Source: Apostichopus japonicus (Eukaryota > Echinodermata > Holothuroidea > Aspidochirotida > Stichopodidae). Taken from it: a DNA stretch of 64,000 nucleotides. Of this stretch, positions 33,622 through 46,739 are shown in pieces. The notes under the pieces were generated by a model that did not search any database, was not told the origin of the DNA, and saw only the letters and a program-made list of their open reading frames with translations. Position 1 is the first letter of the stretch; each line of letters begins with the position of its first letter. The stretch spans positions 23,854,489 through 23,918,488 of the forward strand of contig NC_092572.1 of NCBI RefSeq assembly GCF_037975245.1, written 5' to 3'. The position numbers were made by a program, and so were the translations under genes.

Positions 33622-35911
33622 CTGTCAAGTTTACAGAAATGAATTTCAATCAGATAAATGAAATCACTAAGAGTGTTGATTTTAATATTTTACCATAAAC
33701 TACCAGTCCATCAACCTTGTGCATGGTATTTCATAAATATTAAATATTAATTTATTAACTCCAGTGTGTTTGTCTATGAATTAATTTACTTTTAGCTGAA
33801 ACGGTGGATAGTATGCTTGATAAGTAAATATTTATTATCATTATACAGAGATGTCAATGTATATAACAATGATGTGCTTTTCTTTTGGTAACATCCTGAC
33901 ACATAAACCGCACATGTGCAGCAATAAACAATACACAGGATAGAAGGATTTATGAAGTGTCTATCAATATAAAGAGGAGTGTGTATGTCTGAGAAAGCTT
34001 TTTATTGATTCTGTTCCCTGTGAGGGAGTGAAATAAAAATCAAGATCCAGCAGTCTGTATAGTAGCATATCTAATCGAAAACAATTGGGCTGCATCATTC
34101 ATGTTTACAAATTCACAATCTTCATTCTACAACTTTGCACCCCCCTCCCAATAAAAACAAGAGCATAAAATTGTCCTTTTACCCATTCAGTTTTGGCATC
34201 ATTCCCCATTGTCACTTGATATTAAGGTAATAGATAACTTGTGAAGGTTGCACATCTATTTAACATTTTTCTTCTTGTATTTAATTATGCAAAACTTCAG
34301 ATCATTAAATCTTTTACTATAGGCTACTAGAAATTGCACCAGGCCATCAACTAGATTTGCAAGCCTTCCCAGAATCAGGCAAAAGGCACAAGGATCCTCT
34401 GCAGGACTTATAAAAGCTAGTTAGCAATTTCTTGTTATATTGGTCCAGACAAAAGTGACAAGAAAGATTAGTGACAACACCGATTAGATTAACTAGCCTC
34501 CCCTAAACCAATCACACAAGACACCACATACTAAGACTCGCTGCTTGTCCCATACAGCTGGTGAACCAAGCCATTTTATTGTTCCAGACAAAATAAAGAG
34601 TTCAATGCATTGCTTCATAAAGTCAAAAATTACAATAATCAGTTAATCTGTTGCAGTAGATTTGAAGTCCACTGCCCAATGAAGAGTTGCCATAAAGCTG
34701 TCTCTTTCATTTTAATGCATGAATAATTCAGTGTGTTGCAGCCCTGTCATTGGATCACAGCCAGACCACTTTCATTAATATTAACTTTGTTCTTGAATAG
34801 CTAAAAACCAAGTAAACCCAACCGTGAACAACTTCTATAATGTCTTCATATACAAGATAATTTCAGACTTATTCTTAACGTTGAGAAGCACATTGCCTCA
34901 AAGCGAAAATTTTACTAGCTCTGCTCGCAGAAAATACATGGCATTAAGGACTTGTTTTTCTCATTCAATCAATGAACTTTGCGACTCTTGACTTAACCTC
35001 TGCTTATCATCTACCTTACTGTTACATTTATGTAGTAGCATAGACAATCTCTGATGTTTTTCGCTGTTTTATTCCTCACTGTGCTTTGTTTTACTTGTGT
35101 GGGTGTTTATGTTTGTACGTACGTGTTTGTATGCGTGTGTGTCTCTGTATTTGTACGTTTGTAGGTGTGTGTGTGGGTATTTGTATGTGTATGTATATGT
35201 ACTTTTATGCATGTGTGTAAGTGTGAGTTTTGTATTCACTGAAGGTTTGTTTTTCTGGATGTGTAATTTTGGTATAAGAGGAGAAGAAGAAATACTCAAT
35301 TCAGAATCAATATTCGCATTATGTAAATAATTCCTTTGTATCATTCAGCTAACAAACCTATGTTGTTATCAGAACTCTAAATATAATCGATGTACCATAA
35401 AAAAATAAAATAAAAAAATAAAAAAACTTTGTTCTTGAATAACTAAAAACCATATAAACCAACTGTGATCTCCTTCTATAATGTCTTCAAATACAAGATA
35501 ATATGATACCTAACTAATTTGTTGGCTGCATTTTATATCTCTGAATCCTATCCACCAAAGTTTTGCAGTTATTATACACACCCTTAACTACACAGTTCTG
35601 TTGTAAATAATTTGTCAAAAGTTTTGGATGTTTACTGAGAGTTACTTTTTTCTAAATGAATATTATTTGTTTTAGCTTCTTTGATGAAAGGCAAGCAGTG
35701 TGGTATAGAAAATAAACTTTCACTGTTGCAGTGTATGCTGTCAACTTTTCCATTTCACAGTGCATTCCACAGTGCATTCCACACATGTTAGGTGGCAGCT
35801 ATTCGGTGAGGAGTAAAGTGAAATATTGTATGTGATAAATCATGTGAAGTCAAATAAAGTACAATAATGTGTGAAATTAAGCAATATATTGTAAGATAAA
35901 GTGAGGTTTAC
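33622..35911. other. Gene 2 intron with a duplicated flank and GT-rich insert
   Basis: No exon recognised. An 80-bp direct repeat (ACTTTGTTCTTGAATA..., at about 34784-34866 and 35425-35508) flanks roughly 560 bases that hold a GT-rich tract (35094-35225) and end in an A-rich tail (35398-35427). This layout suggests an inserted retroposon or a local duplication. Confidence 0.6.
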
Positions 35912-36235
35912 CTTCTTCATGGTGACTGACATAAACCTTGGCTTTAGCTTTTTCCTCATTAATAAAAGTCAGACAATGTGGTAAGGTCAATGAAACTTCA
36001 CGTTTTAACTGCAAACCATTCGGCAGAAGCTCCAATACCACTGATGAATTACTTGAAAAGGATGTGGCTGGCTCATTTAGAACACTTGGTGGAATGATTT
36101 TTACTTGGATATTGAGTTCCTCTGTGACTGCGTTTGGTGGAAAAACCAGTTTAATGCCCGTGTTTGGAATCTGTAATAATCCTCCCTTTCCAGATATGGA
36201 AGATGTTATTGTCATGGTGTCTGGTGGCTTCCAGT
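35912..36235 (-). CDS. Gene 2 exon: ZU5 domain
   Basis: A 324-nt phase 1-1 exon with a good acceptor (TATTTTTCCCCCTCAG) and donor GTAAAC. Read in frame from the cassette exons it begins DWKPPDTMTITSSISGKGG and continues with GGLLQIPNTGIKLVFPPNAV, then NSSVVLELLPNGLQLKREVS and LTLPHC, the ZU5 hallmarks. It ends YVSHHEEG across the splice. Length, splice phase and motifs match gene 1 (4303-4617), and the acceptor here is much better. ZU5 usually packs on UPA and can mask the Death domain; that role here is inference from family. Confidence 0.88.
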
Positions 36236-37270
36236 CTGAGGGGGAAAAATAGCTAAATTGCTACCTGACAGTATCATCTGTTTACATTTTAAACAATATA
36301 CCAGTGATTGACGCTCATTGTGTAACAAAGTTATTGGAAATTATCTTTTGAAAAGCATATCGTACTATGTTTTATTTCATTTCAAATTTGATGAAATTTA
36401 ATGAATGCATCTGTAAAACCCTAGTTTGTTAAGTCATGATGGCAATTTACCTTATTTTACTTCAAAAGATACAAATGATTTATCCCTTGAGGAAATTACT
36501 TTCCTGCACCTTGATGAACTAATACAATATGCAGAAGCATTGACAATTAAATAACCGAAATGTATCACATTTCAAGGGAACAAAAATAACCATTATAATT
36601 GGAAGTGCCCCCTTTAAAGAACCACTGTCATGATGAAATCACATCCTGTTGTAAGGACTCATCGTCATCGTACCACTAGGATTAGGTCACATTCACACAT
36701 CACTATATTTAGGGTACGTAACAATATTGAGAAAGGAAGGGAAGGGGTAGGGGCAGGATTGCTGCTATTGTGCAGGCATTGACTTCCATGCATGTTGACA
36801 ACCTTTATGCTTTCATGGTTTTAATGTTGCAGTAAACTATTTTTGTATTACAAGACAAATGACATATGAAAGTTTGATTATATACATGCTACTAACTATG
36901 CTCATAAAAGCTCAGCTCACCAGTGATTTTTAGAAATAATCCTGCAAACACTCCCAAATGTGACGTAGCAATTAATACTCTTTTTCTCGTTCAGTACTAT
37001 AAACAGGCCACTTTAACAATAGAGAACAAACTAATGTTTCAGCAAGCAGAATACCACTACTCGGGTACTTCTCATTCAGCTTTGATTCATGTCAGAAGAA
37101 TGCTTGTTTGGACCAAAAAACATTGTTTTTCTATCAATATTCTTCATATATTTACAAATTTTGATTAATGCCAATATCATGTACACCTCATGAAGTGTAC
37201 AGGAAATAGTGAAATAAAAGTTGGAGTGCACACCAACTTTCATTTAAATACAAAGAAGGTATATACCCAC

Positions 37271-37348
37271 CTTCTTCTTCTCCTACTGTCAGTTGTTGCT
37301 TATGAAATGTTGATGAAGATCTGTTAATGGATGACTTTCTTTGTTCAC
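37271..37348 (-). CDS. Gene 2 cassette exon 1 (26 codons)
   Basis: A phase 1-1 exon of 78 nt, acceptor TATGTTTCTCTGTAG, donor GTGGGT. The peptide GEQRKSSINRSSSTFHKQQL ends TVGEEE. It is the cassette nearest to the ZU5 exon and joins it in frame (last base G plus AC gives Asp). Ser-rich basic first half and acidic end are the family pattern. Confidence 0.7.
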
Positions 37349-38144
37349 CTACAGAGAAACATAATTGTAAAATATGCATTTATTTTCAAAGCAGTAAGTA
37401 GAAATATAATTAGACTTGTTTCAAGCTTAAAGTCTCCATTTGTTTTGAATTTGTCCCAAGCTTAAAGGAAAGTAGGAACATCCAGACTCAGGTCAGGCTC
37501 GGGGACAATTAAGTCACTGGGCCCCATTATTTTAAGTCATCATACATTCATGATATAATGAGGATTAGGTCACATTCACTCATCAGTACATTTAGGGTAA
37601 GTAATAATATTGAGAAGGAGCAGGATTGCAGGCATTGACTTCCATGCATGTTGACAACCTTTATGCTTTCATGGTTTTAATCTTGCAGTAAACTGTTATT
37701 GTATTACAAGACAAATGACATATGAAAATTTGATCATCAGCATGATGCTTATTATACTCATAAAAGCTTACCTCACCTGTGATTTTTAATTACTACATTT
37801 AGAAATAATCTTCCGAAAACTCTGAAATGTGACGTAGCAATTAATTCTCCTTTTCTCTCACAGTACTATGAAAAATGGCCATTTTAACAGCAAGAAACAA
37901 ATGTAATGTTTCAGCAAGCAGAATACCACCATTCAGGTACTGTACTGTACTTCTCATTCAGCTTCCATTCATGTCAGAAGAATGCTTGTTTGGACGAAAA
38001 ATTTTGTTTTTCCATAATATTCTTACAAGGGTTGAGAAATGTCTATATTTTGTTCACCTCATGAGGTGTACATACTGACCTAGTGAAATGAAAGTTGGAG
38101 TGTATGCCAACTTTCATTTAAAACCATAAAAGGTGTGTACCCAC

Positions 38145-38204
38145 CTTCTTCTCTCTTAAGGAAAGTTGGTGAAGGTCTGCGAATGGATGACTTGCTGCCT
38201 TCAT
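38145..38204 (-). CDS. Gene 2 cassette exon 2 (20 codons)
   Basis: A 60-nt phase 1-1 exon, donor GTGGGT, acceptor GTTTCTTTGTAG. The peptide is DEGSKSSIRRPSPTFLKRE. It belongs to the short subfamily (20 codons) that lacks the LT-x-EE tail. RRPSP is a candidate proline-directed or basophilic kinase site. Confidence 0.65.
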
Positions 38205-38679
38205 CTACAAAGAAACGTAACAGTAAAATATGCATTCATTTCCAACGTAGTAATTAGAAACATAATTAGTCTTGTTTCAAGCTTAAAGTCTCATTTTGTG
38301 TTGAATTTGTCCCAAGCTTAAAGGATTGTAGGGACATCCAGACTCAGGTCAGGCTCGGGGACAAGTAGGTCACTGGGCCCCATTCTTTTGAGACATCATA
38401 CATTCATGATACCATGAGGATTAGTTCACATTCACTCATCAGTATATTTAGGTTAGGTAATAATATTGGGAGAGGAAGGGGCAATTGTGCAGGCATTGAC
38501 TTTCATGCATGTTGACAACCTATATGTTTTCATGGTTTTAATCTTCCAGTAAACTGTTTTTGTATTACAAGACAAATGAAATATAAAGAAAAAAACTCTT
38601 GAAGTGTACAGGAAATAGTGAAATAAAAGTTGGAGTGCACACCAACTTTCATTTAAATACATAGAAGGTATATACCCAC

Positions 38680-38757
38680 CTTCATCTTCTCCTACTGTCA
38701 GTTGTTGCTTATGAAATGTTGATGAAGATCTGTTAATGGATGACTTTCTTTGTTCAC
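38680..38757 (-). pseudogene. Cassette exon 3, acceptor shifted by one base
   Basis: A near-exact copy of cassette 1 (offset 1409), but the acceptor GTAG/GTGAAC has become GTAAGTGAAC. The first usable AG now lies one base inside the former exon (start 38756), giving 77 nt and breaking phase. Either the exon is skipped or its inclusion shifts the frame. Confidence 0.65.
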
Positions 38758-39553
38758 TTACAGAGAAACATAATTGTAAAATATGCATTTATTTTCAAAG
38801 CAGTGAGTAGAAATATAATTAGACTTGTTTCAAGCTTAAAGGCTCCATTTGTGTTGAATTTGTCCCAAGCTTAAAGGAAAGTAGGGACATCCAGACTCAG
38901 GTCAGGCTCGGGGACAATTAAGTCACTGGGCCCCATTATTTTAAGTCATCATACATTCATGATATCTTGAGGATTAGGTCACATTCACACATCAGTACAT
39001 TTAGGGTAAGTAATAATATTGAGAAGGAGCAGGATTGCAGGCATTGACTTCCATGCATGTTGACAACCTTTATGCTTTCATGGTTTTAATCTTGCAGTAA
39101 ACTGTTATTGTATTACAAGACAAATGACATATGAAAATTTGATCATCAGCATGATGCTTATTATACTCATAAAAGCTTACCTCACCTGTGATTTTTAATT
39201 ACTACATTTAGAAATAATCTTCCGAAAACTCTGAAACGTGACGTAGCAATTAATTCTCCTTTTCTCTCACAGTACTATGAAAAATGGCCATTTTAACAGC
39301 AAGAAACAAATGTAATGTTTCAGCAAGCAGAATACCACCATTCAGGTACTGTACTGTACTTCTCATTCAGCTTTCATTCATGTCAGAAGAATGCTTGTTT
39401 GGACAAAAAATTTTGTTTTTCCATAATATTCTTACAAGGGTTGAGAAATGTCTATATTATGTTCACCTCATGAGGTGTACATACTGACCTAGTGAAATGA
39501 AAGTTGGAGTGTTTGCCAACTTTCATTTAAAACCATAAAAGGTGTGTACCCAC

Positions 39554-39613
39554 CTTCTTCTCTCTTAAGGAAAGTTGGTGAAGGTCTGCGAATGGATGAC
39601 TTGCTGCCTTCAT
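39554..39613 (-). CDS. Gene 2 cassette exon 4 (20 codons)
   Basis: A 60-nt phase 1-1 exon coding for the same peptide as cassette 2 (DEGSKSSIRRPSPTFLKRE), donor GTGGGT, acceptor TGTTTCTCTGTAG. It is the product of the recent 1409-bp tandem duplication. Confidence 0.65.
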
Positions 39614-40766
39614 CTACAGAGAAACATAACAGTAAAATATGCATTCATTTCCAAAGTAGTAAATTGAAACAAAAATAGACTTGTTTCAAGCTTAAAGTCT
39701 TATTTTGCATTGAGTTTGTCCTGAGCTGGTGATCTTACATCTGTAAGGAAAGTAGGGACATCCAGACCCAAGGTCCGGGACAATTAAGTCCCCGGGCCCC
39801 ATTCTTTTAAGATGTCATACATTCATGGTACATTGATGGCATGTATGAAGATTTCTTCTGGGAAAAGGAAGCCATGGCTTGATCCATCCATCCCATGCAT
39901 ACAGGGGTCCCATGAAAAACATCAGGCCCCATGTTTGTAGCCCCACTTGACGCACCCTGTCGTCAAGCATGGTACCTGAAAGTATCATCTATTTATACTT
40001 TGAACAAAATTCCAGTGATTGATGTTCATAGTTTGACAATGTTCCTGGAAATTATGCATCTTACAAAAAGAATATCCTACTAGCAGGTTTATTTATTTTA
40101 AACTTGGTGTAGTTTAATGAACGCAAGTTAGCACCCCAGTTAGTAAAGTTATGATGGTAATTTAGCTTAGTTTTCTTCAAAAATTACAAATGATTTATCC
40201 CATGAGGGAATAACTTTCCGGCACCTTGATGAACTGATGCATGCAGAGAACATTGACAATTAAATAACCGAAATATATCACATTTCAAGGAAATAAAATA
40301 AGAGAAACCCATTACAATGAGAAGTTATGCTTTTTAAGAACCTCTATCATGATGACATCACATCCTGTTTCAAGGTCTCAACATCATCGTACCATAAGAA
40401 AGGATTTAAATATAGTTTCTACACAACCATCAGTATATCTTGGGTAAGTAATAATAAGTAATACTATACTCCTTTTCTCTCTCAGTACCATAAAAAACGG
40501 CCACTTTAACAATAAGGAACATACGTAATGTTTCAGGAAGCAAATACCCTCAGTCAGGTACTTCTCGTTCTGCTTTGATTCATGTCAGAAGAATGCTTTT
40601 TCGGACGAAAAAACATTGTTTTTCCATAAATATTCTTCATATATTTACAAGGGTTGAGAAATGTCTATATCTTGTACACCTCATGAGATGTACATTCTGA
40701 CATAGTTAAATGAAAGTAGGAGTGTATGCCAACTTTCATTTTAAACCTTAGAAGGTATGTACCCAC

Positions 40767-40847
40767 CTTCTTCTAATGTCAGCATTTGCATATCTCTCTT
40801 ATATAGTGCTGATGGAGAGCTTTCAATGGATGAATAGCTTCCTTTAC
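40767..40847 (-). CDS. Gene 2 cassette exon 5 (27 codons)
   Basis: An 81-nt phase 1-1 exon, acceptor TATTTCTTTGTAG, donor GTGGGT. The peptide begins GKGSYSSIESSPSALYKRDM and ends QMLTLEE. It is paired with cassette 12 by the roughly 7-kb-offset duplication, from which it differs at several residues while keeping length and phase. Confidence 0.68.
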
Positions 40848-42206
40848 CTACAAAGAAATATAATAGTAAAATATGCATTAATTCCCAAAGTACTAAAGAG
40901 AAACATTATTAGAACTTTTTAAAGCTTTAAATCTCATTTTGCATTGAATTTGTCTTCAGCTGGTGTACCTACCTCTGAAAGAAAAGTATGGACATCAGGA
41001 CCCAGGTAAGGCTCGGGACAATTCAGTCACTGGGCCCCATTCTTTTAAGACGTCATACATTTATGGCATGTATGAAGAGTGTTTCTGAGGTAGGAAGCCA
41101 TGGCTTGATCCATCCTTAACTATACATACTGGGGTCCCATGAAAGACATCAGGCACCATGTCTGTAGCCCCACCTGACCCACCCTGTCGTCGGGTCTGGT
41201 ACCTGATAGTATCATCTGTTTATACTTAAAACAAATCTCCAGTGATTGATGTTCATTGTTTGACAAAGACACTGAAAATGATCTATCTTTGCAAATGCAT
41301 ATGCTACCAGCAGTTTTATTTAATTTTAACTTGATAAAACTTAATGGATGCGTCTGTTAGCACCCCAGTTTGTTAATACATGATGGCAATTTAGCTGGTT
41401 TTACTTCAAAAGATACAAATGATTTATCCCTTGAGGAAATAACTTTCCTGCACCTTGATGAACTAATACATGCAGAAGCTTTGACAATTAAATATCCGAA
41501 ATGTATCACATTTCAAGGAAATAAAAATAACCATTATAACTGGAAGTTACCCCTTTCAAGAACCTCTGTCATGATGACATCACATCCTGTTGTAAGGACA
41601 CATCATCATCGTACCACGAGGTTTAGTTTACATTCACACATCACTATATTGAGGGGAAGTAATTATATTGATAAAGGAAGGGATGGGGTAGGAGTAGGAT
41701 TGCTGCTATTGTGCAGGCATTGACTTCATGCATGTTGACAACCTTTATGCTTTAATGGTTTTAATGTTGCAGTTAACTGTTTTTGCATTACAAGACAAAT
41801 GACATATGAAAATTTGATCATGAACATGATGCTTGTTATGCTCATAAAAGCTTAGCTCACCTGTGACTTTTAGAAATCATCTTGCAAAAAAATGTGACGT
41901 AGCAATTAATTCTTCTTTTCTCTCACAGTACTATGAAAAATGGCATTTTGAACAGCAAGGAACAAATGTTATGTTTCAGCAAGCAGAATACCACCACTCG
42001 GGTACTTTTCATTCAGCTTTGATTCATGTCAGAAGAATGCTTGTTTGGACGAAAAACTATTGTTTTTCCATAATATTCTTCATATATTTACAAGGATTGA
42101 GAAATGTCTATATTTTGTTCACCTCATGAGATGTACATACTATCCTAATGAAATGAAAGTTGGAGTGTATGCCAACTTTTTAAACCCATAGAAGGTATGT
42201 ACCCAC

Positions 42207-42266
42207 CTTTTACTTTCTTGAGGAGAGTTGGTGAATGTCTGTGAATGGACGACTTGCTTCCTTCAC
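42207..42266 (-). CDS. Gene 2 cassette exon 6 (20 codons)
   Basis: A 60-nt phase 1-1 exon, acceptor GTTTCTTTGTAG, donor GTGGGT, peptide GEGSKSSIHRHSPTLLKKVK. It is paired with cassette 13 by the roughly 7-kb-offset duplication. Confidence 0.66.
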
Positions 42267-43740
42267 CTACAAAGAAACATAACAGTAAAATATGCATTAA
42301 TATCCAAAGTAGTAAATAGAAACATAATTAGACTTGTTTCAAGCTTCAAGTCTTGTTTTGCATTGAGTTTGTCCTGAGCTGGTGATCTTACCTCGGAAAG
42401 GAAAGTAGGGACATCCAGACCCAGGTTAGGCCCGGGACAATTCACTGGGCCCCATTCTTTAAGATATCATACATTTATGGCATATATGCCATAAATGTAT
42501 ATATGAATTAATATTGGGGGAAGTTAGCCTTGGCTTGATCAATCCCTACCTATGGATACTGGTGTCCCAAAAGATACATCAGGCCCCATGTCTGTGACCC
42601 CACCTGACCCACCCTGTCGTCGGGTCTGGTACCTGAAAGTATCATCTGTTTACATTTTAAACAATATTCCAGTGATTGATGTTCATTGTTTGACAAAGTT
42701 ACTGGCATTTATGCATCTTTGCGAAAGCATATCCTACTAGCAGGTTTTTTTTTTTTAAACTTGGTGAGATTTCATTCATCTTGACAACCTTTATGCTTTG
42801 ATGGTTTTAATCTGGCAGTAAACTGTTTTTGTATTACAAGACAAATGACATATTACAATTAATCATCAAAATGCTGCTAACTATGCTCATAAAGCTTAGT
42901 TTACCTGTGATTTTTAATGACTACTTTTAGAAATGATGTTCCAAAGACGCCCAAATTTGATGTAACAATTAATACTCATTTTCTCTCTCAGTATTATGAA
43001 AACAGGCCATTTTAACAATAAGGAACGAAAGTAATGTTTCAGCAAGCAGAATACCACCACTCGGGTAGTTCTCATTCAGCTTTGATTCATGTCAGAAGAA
43101 TGCTTGTTTGGACCAAAAAAACACTGTTTTTCCATAAATATTCTTCATATATTTACAAGGGTTGAGAAATGTCTATATCTTGTTCACCTCATGAGTTTTA
43201 CAGGACATAATGAAATGAAGGTTGGCCTGCTTGCCAACTTTCAGTTTAAACCATACAAGCTTTCATGGTTTTAATGTTGCAGTAAACTATTTTAGTATTA
43301 CAAGACAAATGACATATGAAAATTTGATTATCAACATAATGCTTACTATGCTCATGAAAGCTTAGCCCACCTGTGATTTTTAATTACTACTTTTAGAAAT
43401 CATGTTCCAAAGAGTTTCAAATTTGACATAAAAAGTAATACTACTTTTCTCTCTAAGTACAGTACTATCGAAACAAGCCATTTTAAAAATAAGGAACAAT
43501 CGTAATGTTTCAAAAAGAAAAATACCTCTGCTCAGGTACTTCGCATTCAGCTTTGAATCATTTCAAAAGAATCTGGTTTGGAAAAACACTTATTCTTTTT
43601 CTGTAAATATTCTTCATATAGTTACTTGGGTTGAGAAATTTCAATATCCTGAACACCTCATGAGGTGTACAGGACATAATGAAATGAAAGTTGGCGTGCA
43701 GGCCAACTTTCATTTGAAACCATTGAAGGTATGTACCCAC

Positions 43741-43818
43741 CTCCTTCTCCTTCTGTCAGCCTTGTGATAACGTGTGTTGGTGAAGTAGGCATGTGAATGG
43801 ATGGATATATTCCTTTAG
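43741..43818 (-). CDS. Gene 2 cassette exon 7 (26 codons)
   Basis: A 78-nt phase 1-1 exon, acceptor ATGTCTTTGTAG, donor GTGGGT. The peptide AKGIYPSIHMPTSPTHVITR ends LTEGEG. It is among the more diverged cassettes, yet still open and in phase. Confidence 0.62.
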
Positions 43819-45193
43819 CTACAAAGACATATAATAGTAAAATATGCATTAATTTCCAAAGTGCTCAATAGAAACATCATTAGAATTGTTTCAAACTTAG
43901 TCTTGTTTTGCATTGAATTTGTCCCAAGCTGGTGTACTTACCTCTGAAAGGAAAGTAGTGACATAAAGACCCAGGAGAGGCTCGAGAAAATTAAGTCACT
44001 GGGTCCCATTCTTTTAAGATGTCATACATTCATTGTACATATATGGCATGTATGAAGAGTTCATTTTGGGGAAGTTAGCCTTGGCTTGATCAATCCCTAC
44101 CTTTACATACTGGGGTCCCATAAAAGACAACCGACCCCATGTCTGTACCCCCACCTGACCCACCTTGTCATCAGGCCTGGTACCTGAAGTATCATCTGTT
44201 TATACTTAAAACAAACTTCCAGTGATTAATGTTTATCTTTTCACAAAGTTACTGGAAATTATCCATCTTTGCAAAAGCATATGCTACTAGTAGTTTTATT
44301 TTAATTTAAACTTGGTGAAACTTATGAATGCATCCTGTTAGCACCCCAGTTTGTTAAGTCATGATGGCAAATTAGCTTATTATACTTCAAAAGATACAAA
44401 TGATTTATCCCCTGAAAGAAATAACTTTCTTGCACCTTTTTCAACTAACACATGCAGAGAACATAGACAATTAAATCGCCAAAATGTATCACATTTCAAG
44501 GAAATGAAAATTTTTGCCTTTTAAGAACCTCTGCCACGATGGCATCAAATCCTATGGTAAGGACTCATCATCATTGCACCATAAGGAAGAATTTAAATAA
44601 TAACTTACATTCAAACATCAGTTTATCTAGGGTTAGTATTAATATTGAGAAAGAAAGGGGAAGCAGCAGGATTCCTGCTATTGTGAAGGCATTGACTTTC
44701 ATGCATGTTGACAAACTTTATGCTTTCATGGTTTTAGTCTTGCAGTAAACTGTTTTTATATTAAGAGACAAATGACAACTTGATCATCAACATACTGCTA
44801 ACTATGCCCATGACAGCTTAGCCCACCTGTAATTTTTAAGTACTACTTTTAGAAATCACGTTCCAAAGACTTCCAAATTTGACATAACAAGTAATACTCC
44901 TTTGCCCACTCAGTACTATCGAAATAGGCCATTTTAACAATAAGGAACAAATGTAATGTTTCGGAGAGTAAAATAACTCCACTCAGGTACTTCCCATTCA
45001 GGCTTTGATACATGTCAGAAGAATCCTGGTTTGGAAAAACACATATTCTTTTTCCATAAATATTCTTCATATAGTTACTTGGGTTGAGAAATGTCTATAT
45101 CCTGTACACCTCATGAGGTGTACAGGACATAATGAAATGAAAGTTGGCGTGCAGGCCAACTTTCATTTGAAACCATTGAAGGTATTTACCCAC

Positions 45194-45268
45194 CTTCTTT
45201 TCTTTCTGTAAGCATTGACACACGGCGTGCTGGTGAATGCATGTGCATGAATGGATATCTTCCTTTAC
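45194..45268 (-). CDS. Gene 2 cassette exon 8 (25 codons)
   Basis: A 75-nt phase 1-1 exon, acceptor ATGTCTTTGTAG, donor GTGGGT (GTGGGTAAATAC). The peptide GKGRYPFMHMHSPARRVSML ends TERKE. It has lost the central SSI motif but keeps SP and the LT tail. Confidence 0.62.
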
Positions 45269-46561
45269 CTACAAAGACATGTAATAGTAAAATATGCATT
45301 AATTTCCAAAGTACTCAATAGAAACATTATTAGAATTATTTCAAACTTAGTCTCGTTTTGCATTGAACTTGTCCAAAGCTGGTGTACTTACCTCTGAAAG
45401 GAAAGTAGTAACATAAAGGCCCATTTGAGGCCCGAGACAATTAATTCACTGGGCGATATTCTTTTGAGACGTCATGGTACATTCATATCATACATGAAGA
45501 GTTCTTCTGGGAAAGAAAGCCATGGTTTGATCCATCCCTACCCATGAATAATGGGGTCCCATAATTGACATCAGGCCCCATGGCAGTAGCCCCACCTGAC
45601 ACACCCTGTCGTCAGGCTTAGCACTTGAAAGTATCATCTATTTATATTTTAATCAATATTCCAATGGTTGATGTTCATTGTTTAACAAAGTTACTAGAAA
45701 TTATCCATATTTGCAAAAGCATATGTTACTAGAAGTTTTATTTTATTTAAACATTAGAAAACTTAATGAATGCATCAGTTAGCACCCTAGTTTGTTAATA
45801 CATGATGGCAAGTAAGCCTATTTTACTTTAAAAGATGCAAATGATTTATCCCCTGAAGAAATAACTTTCCTGCACCTTGATGAACTAATACATGCAGAAG
45901 CATTGACAATTACATAGCAGAAATGTATCACATTTCTAGAAAATTATTCAAATAACCATTATAATTGGAAGTTATGCCTTTTATGAACCTCTGCCATGAT
46001 AACATCACATCCTATTTTAAGGACTCATCACTATCGCACCAAAAGGATGGATTTAAATCATAGTTTACCTTCAAACATCAGTATATCTAGGGTTAGTAAT
46101 AATATTGAGAAAGAGGGGTAGGAGCCGAATTGCTGGTATTGTGGAGGCACTGACTTTAATGCATCTTGACAACCTTTATGCTTTCATGGTTTTAATATGG
46201 AATTTAACTGTTTTTGTATTACCAGACAAATGACAATTAGATCATATACATGCTGCTAACTATGCTCATAAAAGCTTAGCTCACCTGTGATTTTTAAGTA
46301 AGGACTCCCAAATTTGACTAACAGTAAACACTTCAACAGTATGGAACAAAAGTAACGTTTCAGCAAGCAAACACCCATATTCAGGTATTCCTCATTCAGC
46401 TTTGATTCATGTCAGAATAAAGCTTGTTTGGACCCAGAAAACATTGTTTTTCCATAAATATTCTTATATATTTACACCTCTAGAGGTGTACAGGGCATAA
46501 TGATATGAAAGTTGGAGTGTAAGGCAACTTTCATTCAAAACCATAGAAGGTATGTACCAAC

Positions 46562-46622
46562 CTTCTTCATCTTCTTCTACTGTCAGATATTGCTGACGGA
46601 GTGTGGAAGGGCTGTAAAAGGA
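46562..46622 (-). pseudogene. Cassette exon 9, 5' half lost
   Basis: The 3' half of a cassette exon (codes SFYSPSTLRQQYLTVEEDEE) with donor GTTGGT instead of GTGGGT. The expected acceptor and the GEGSKSS-type start were removed by the 178-bp repeat. A cryptic AG (CCCACCCAAG) would give a 61-nt exon out of phase with its neighbours. Confidence 0.6.
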
Positions 46623-46739
46623 CTTGGGTGGGGAAATGTCTGTATCCTGTACACCTCATTGAGGTGTACAGGACATAATGAAATGAAAGTTGGCGTGCAG
46701 GCCAACTTTCATTCAAAACCATAGAAGGTATGTACCAAC

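Noticed and set aside
35069-35344. Open frames on both strands over the GT-rich tract
   Set aside because: Low-complexity TG/TA-rich sequence yields Cys/Val/Tyr or Thr/His repeats without biological meaning.
42263-42445. Minus-strand frame of about 60 codons, repeated at 49236-49418
   Set aside because: It is intron sequence upstream of the cassette acceptor, kept only because the units are recent duplicates.
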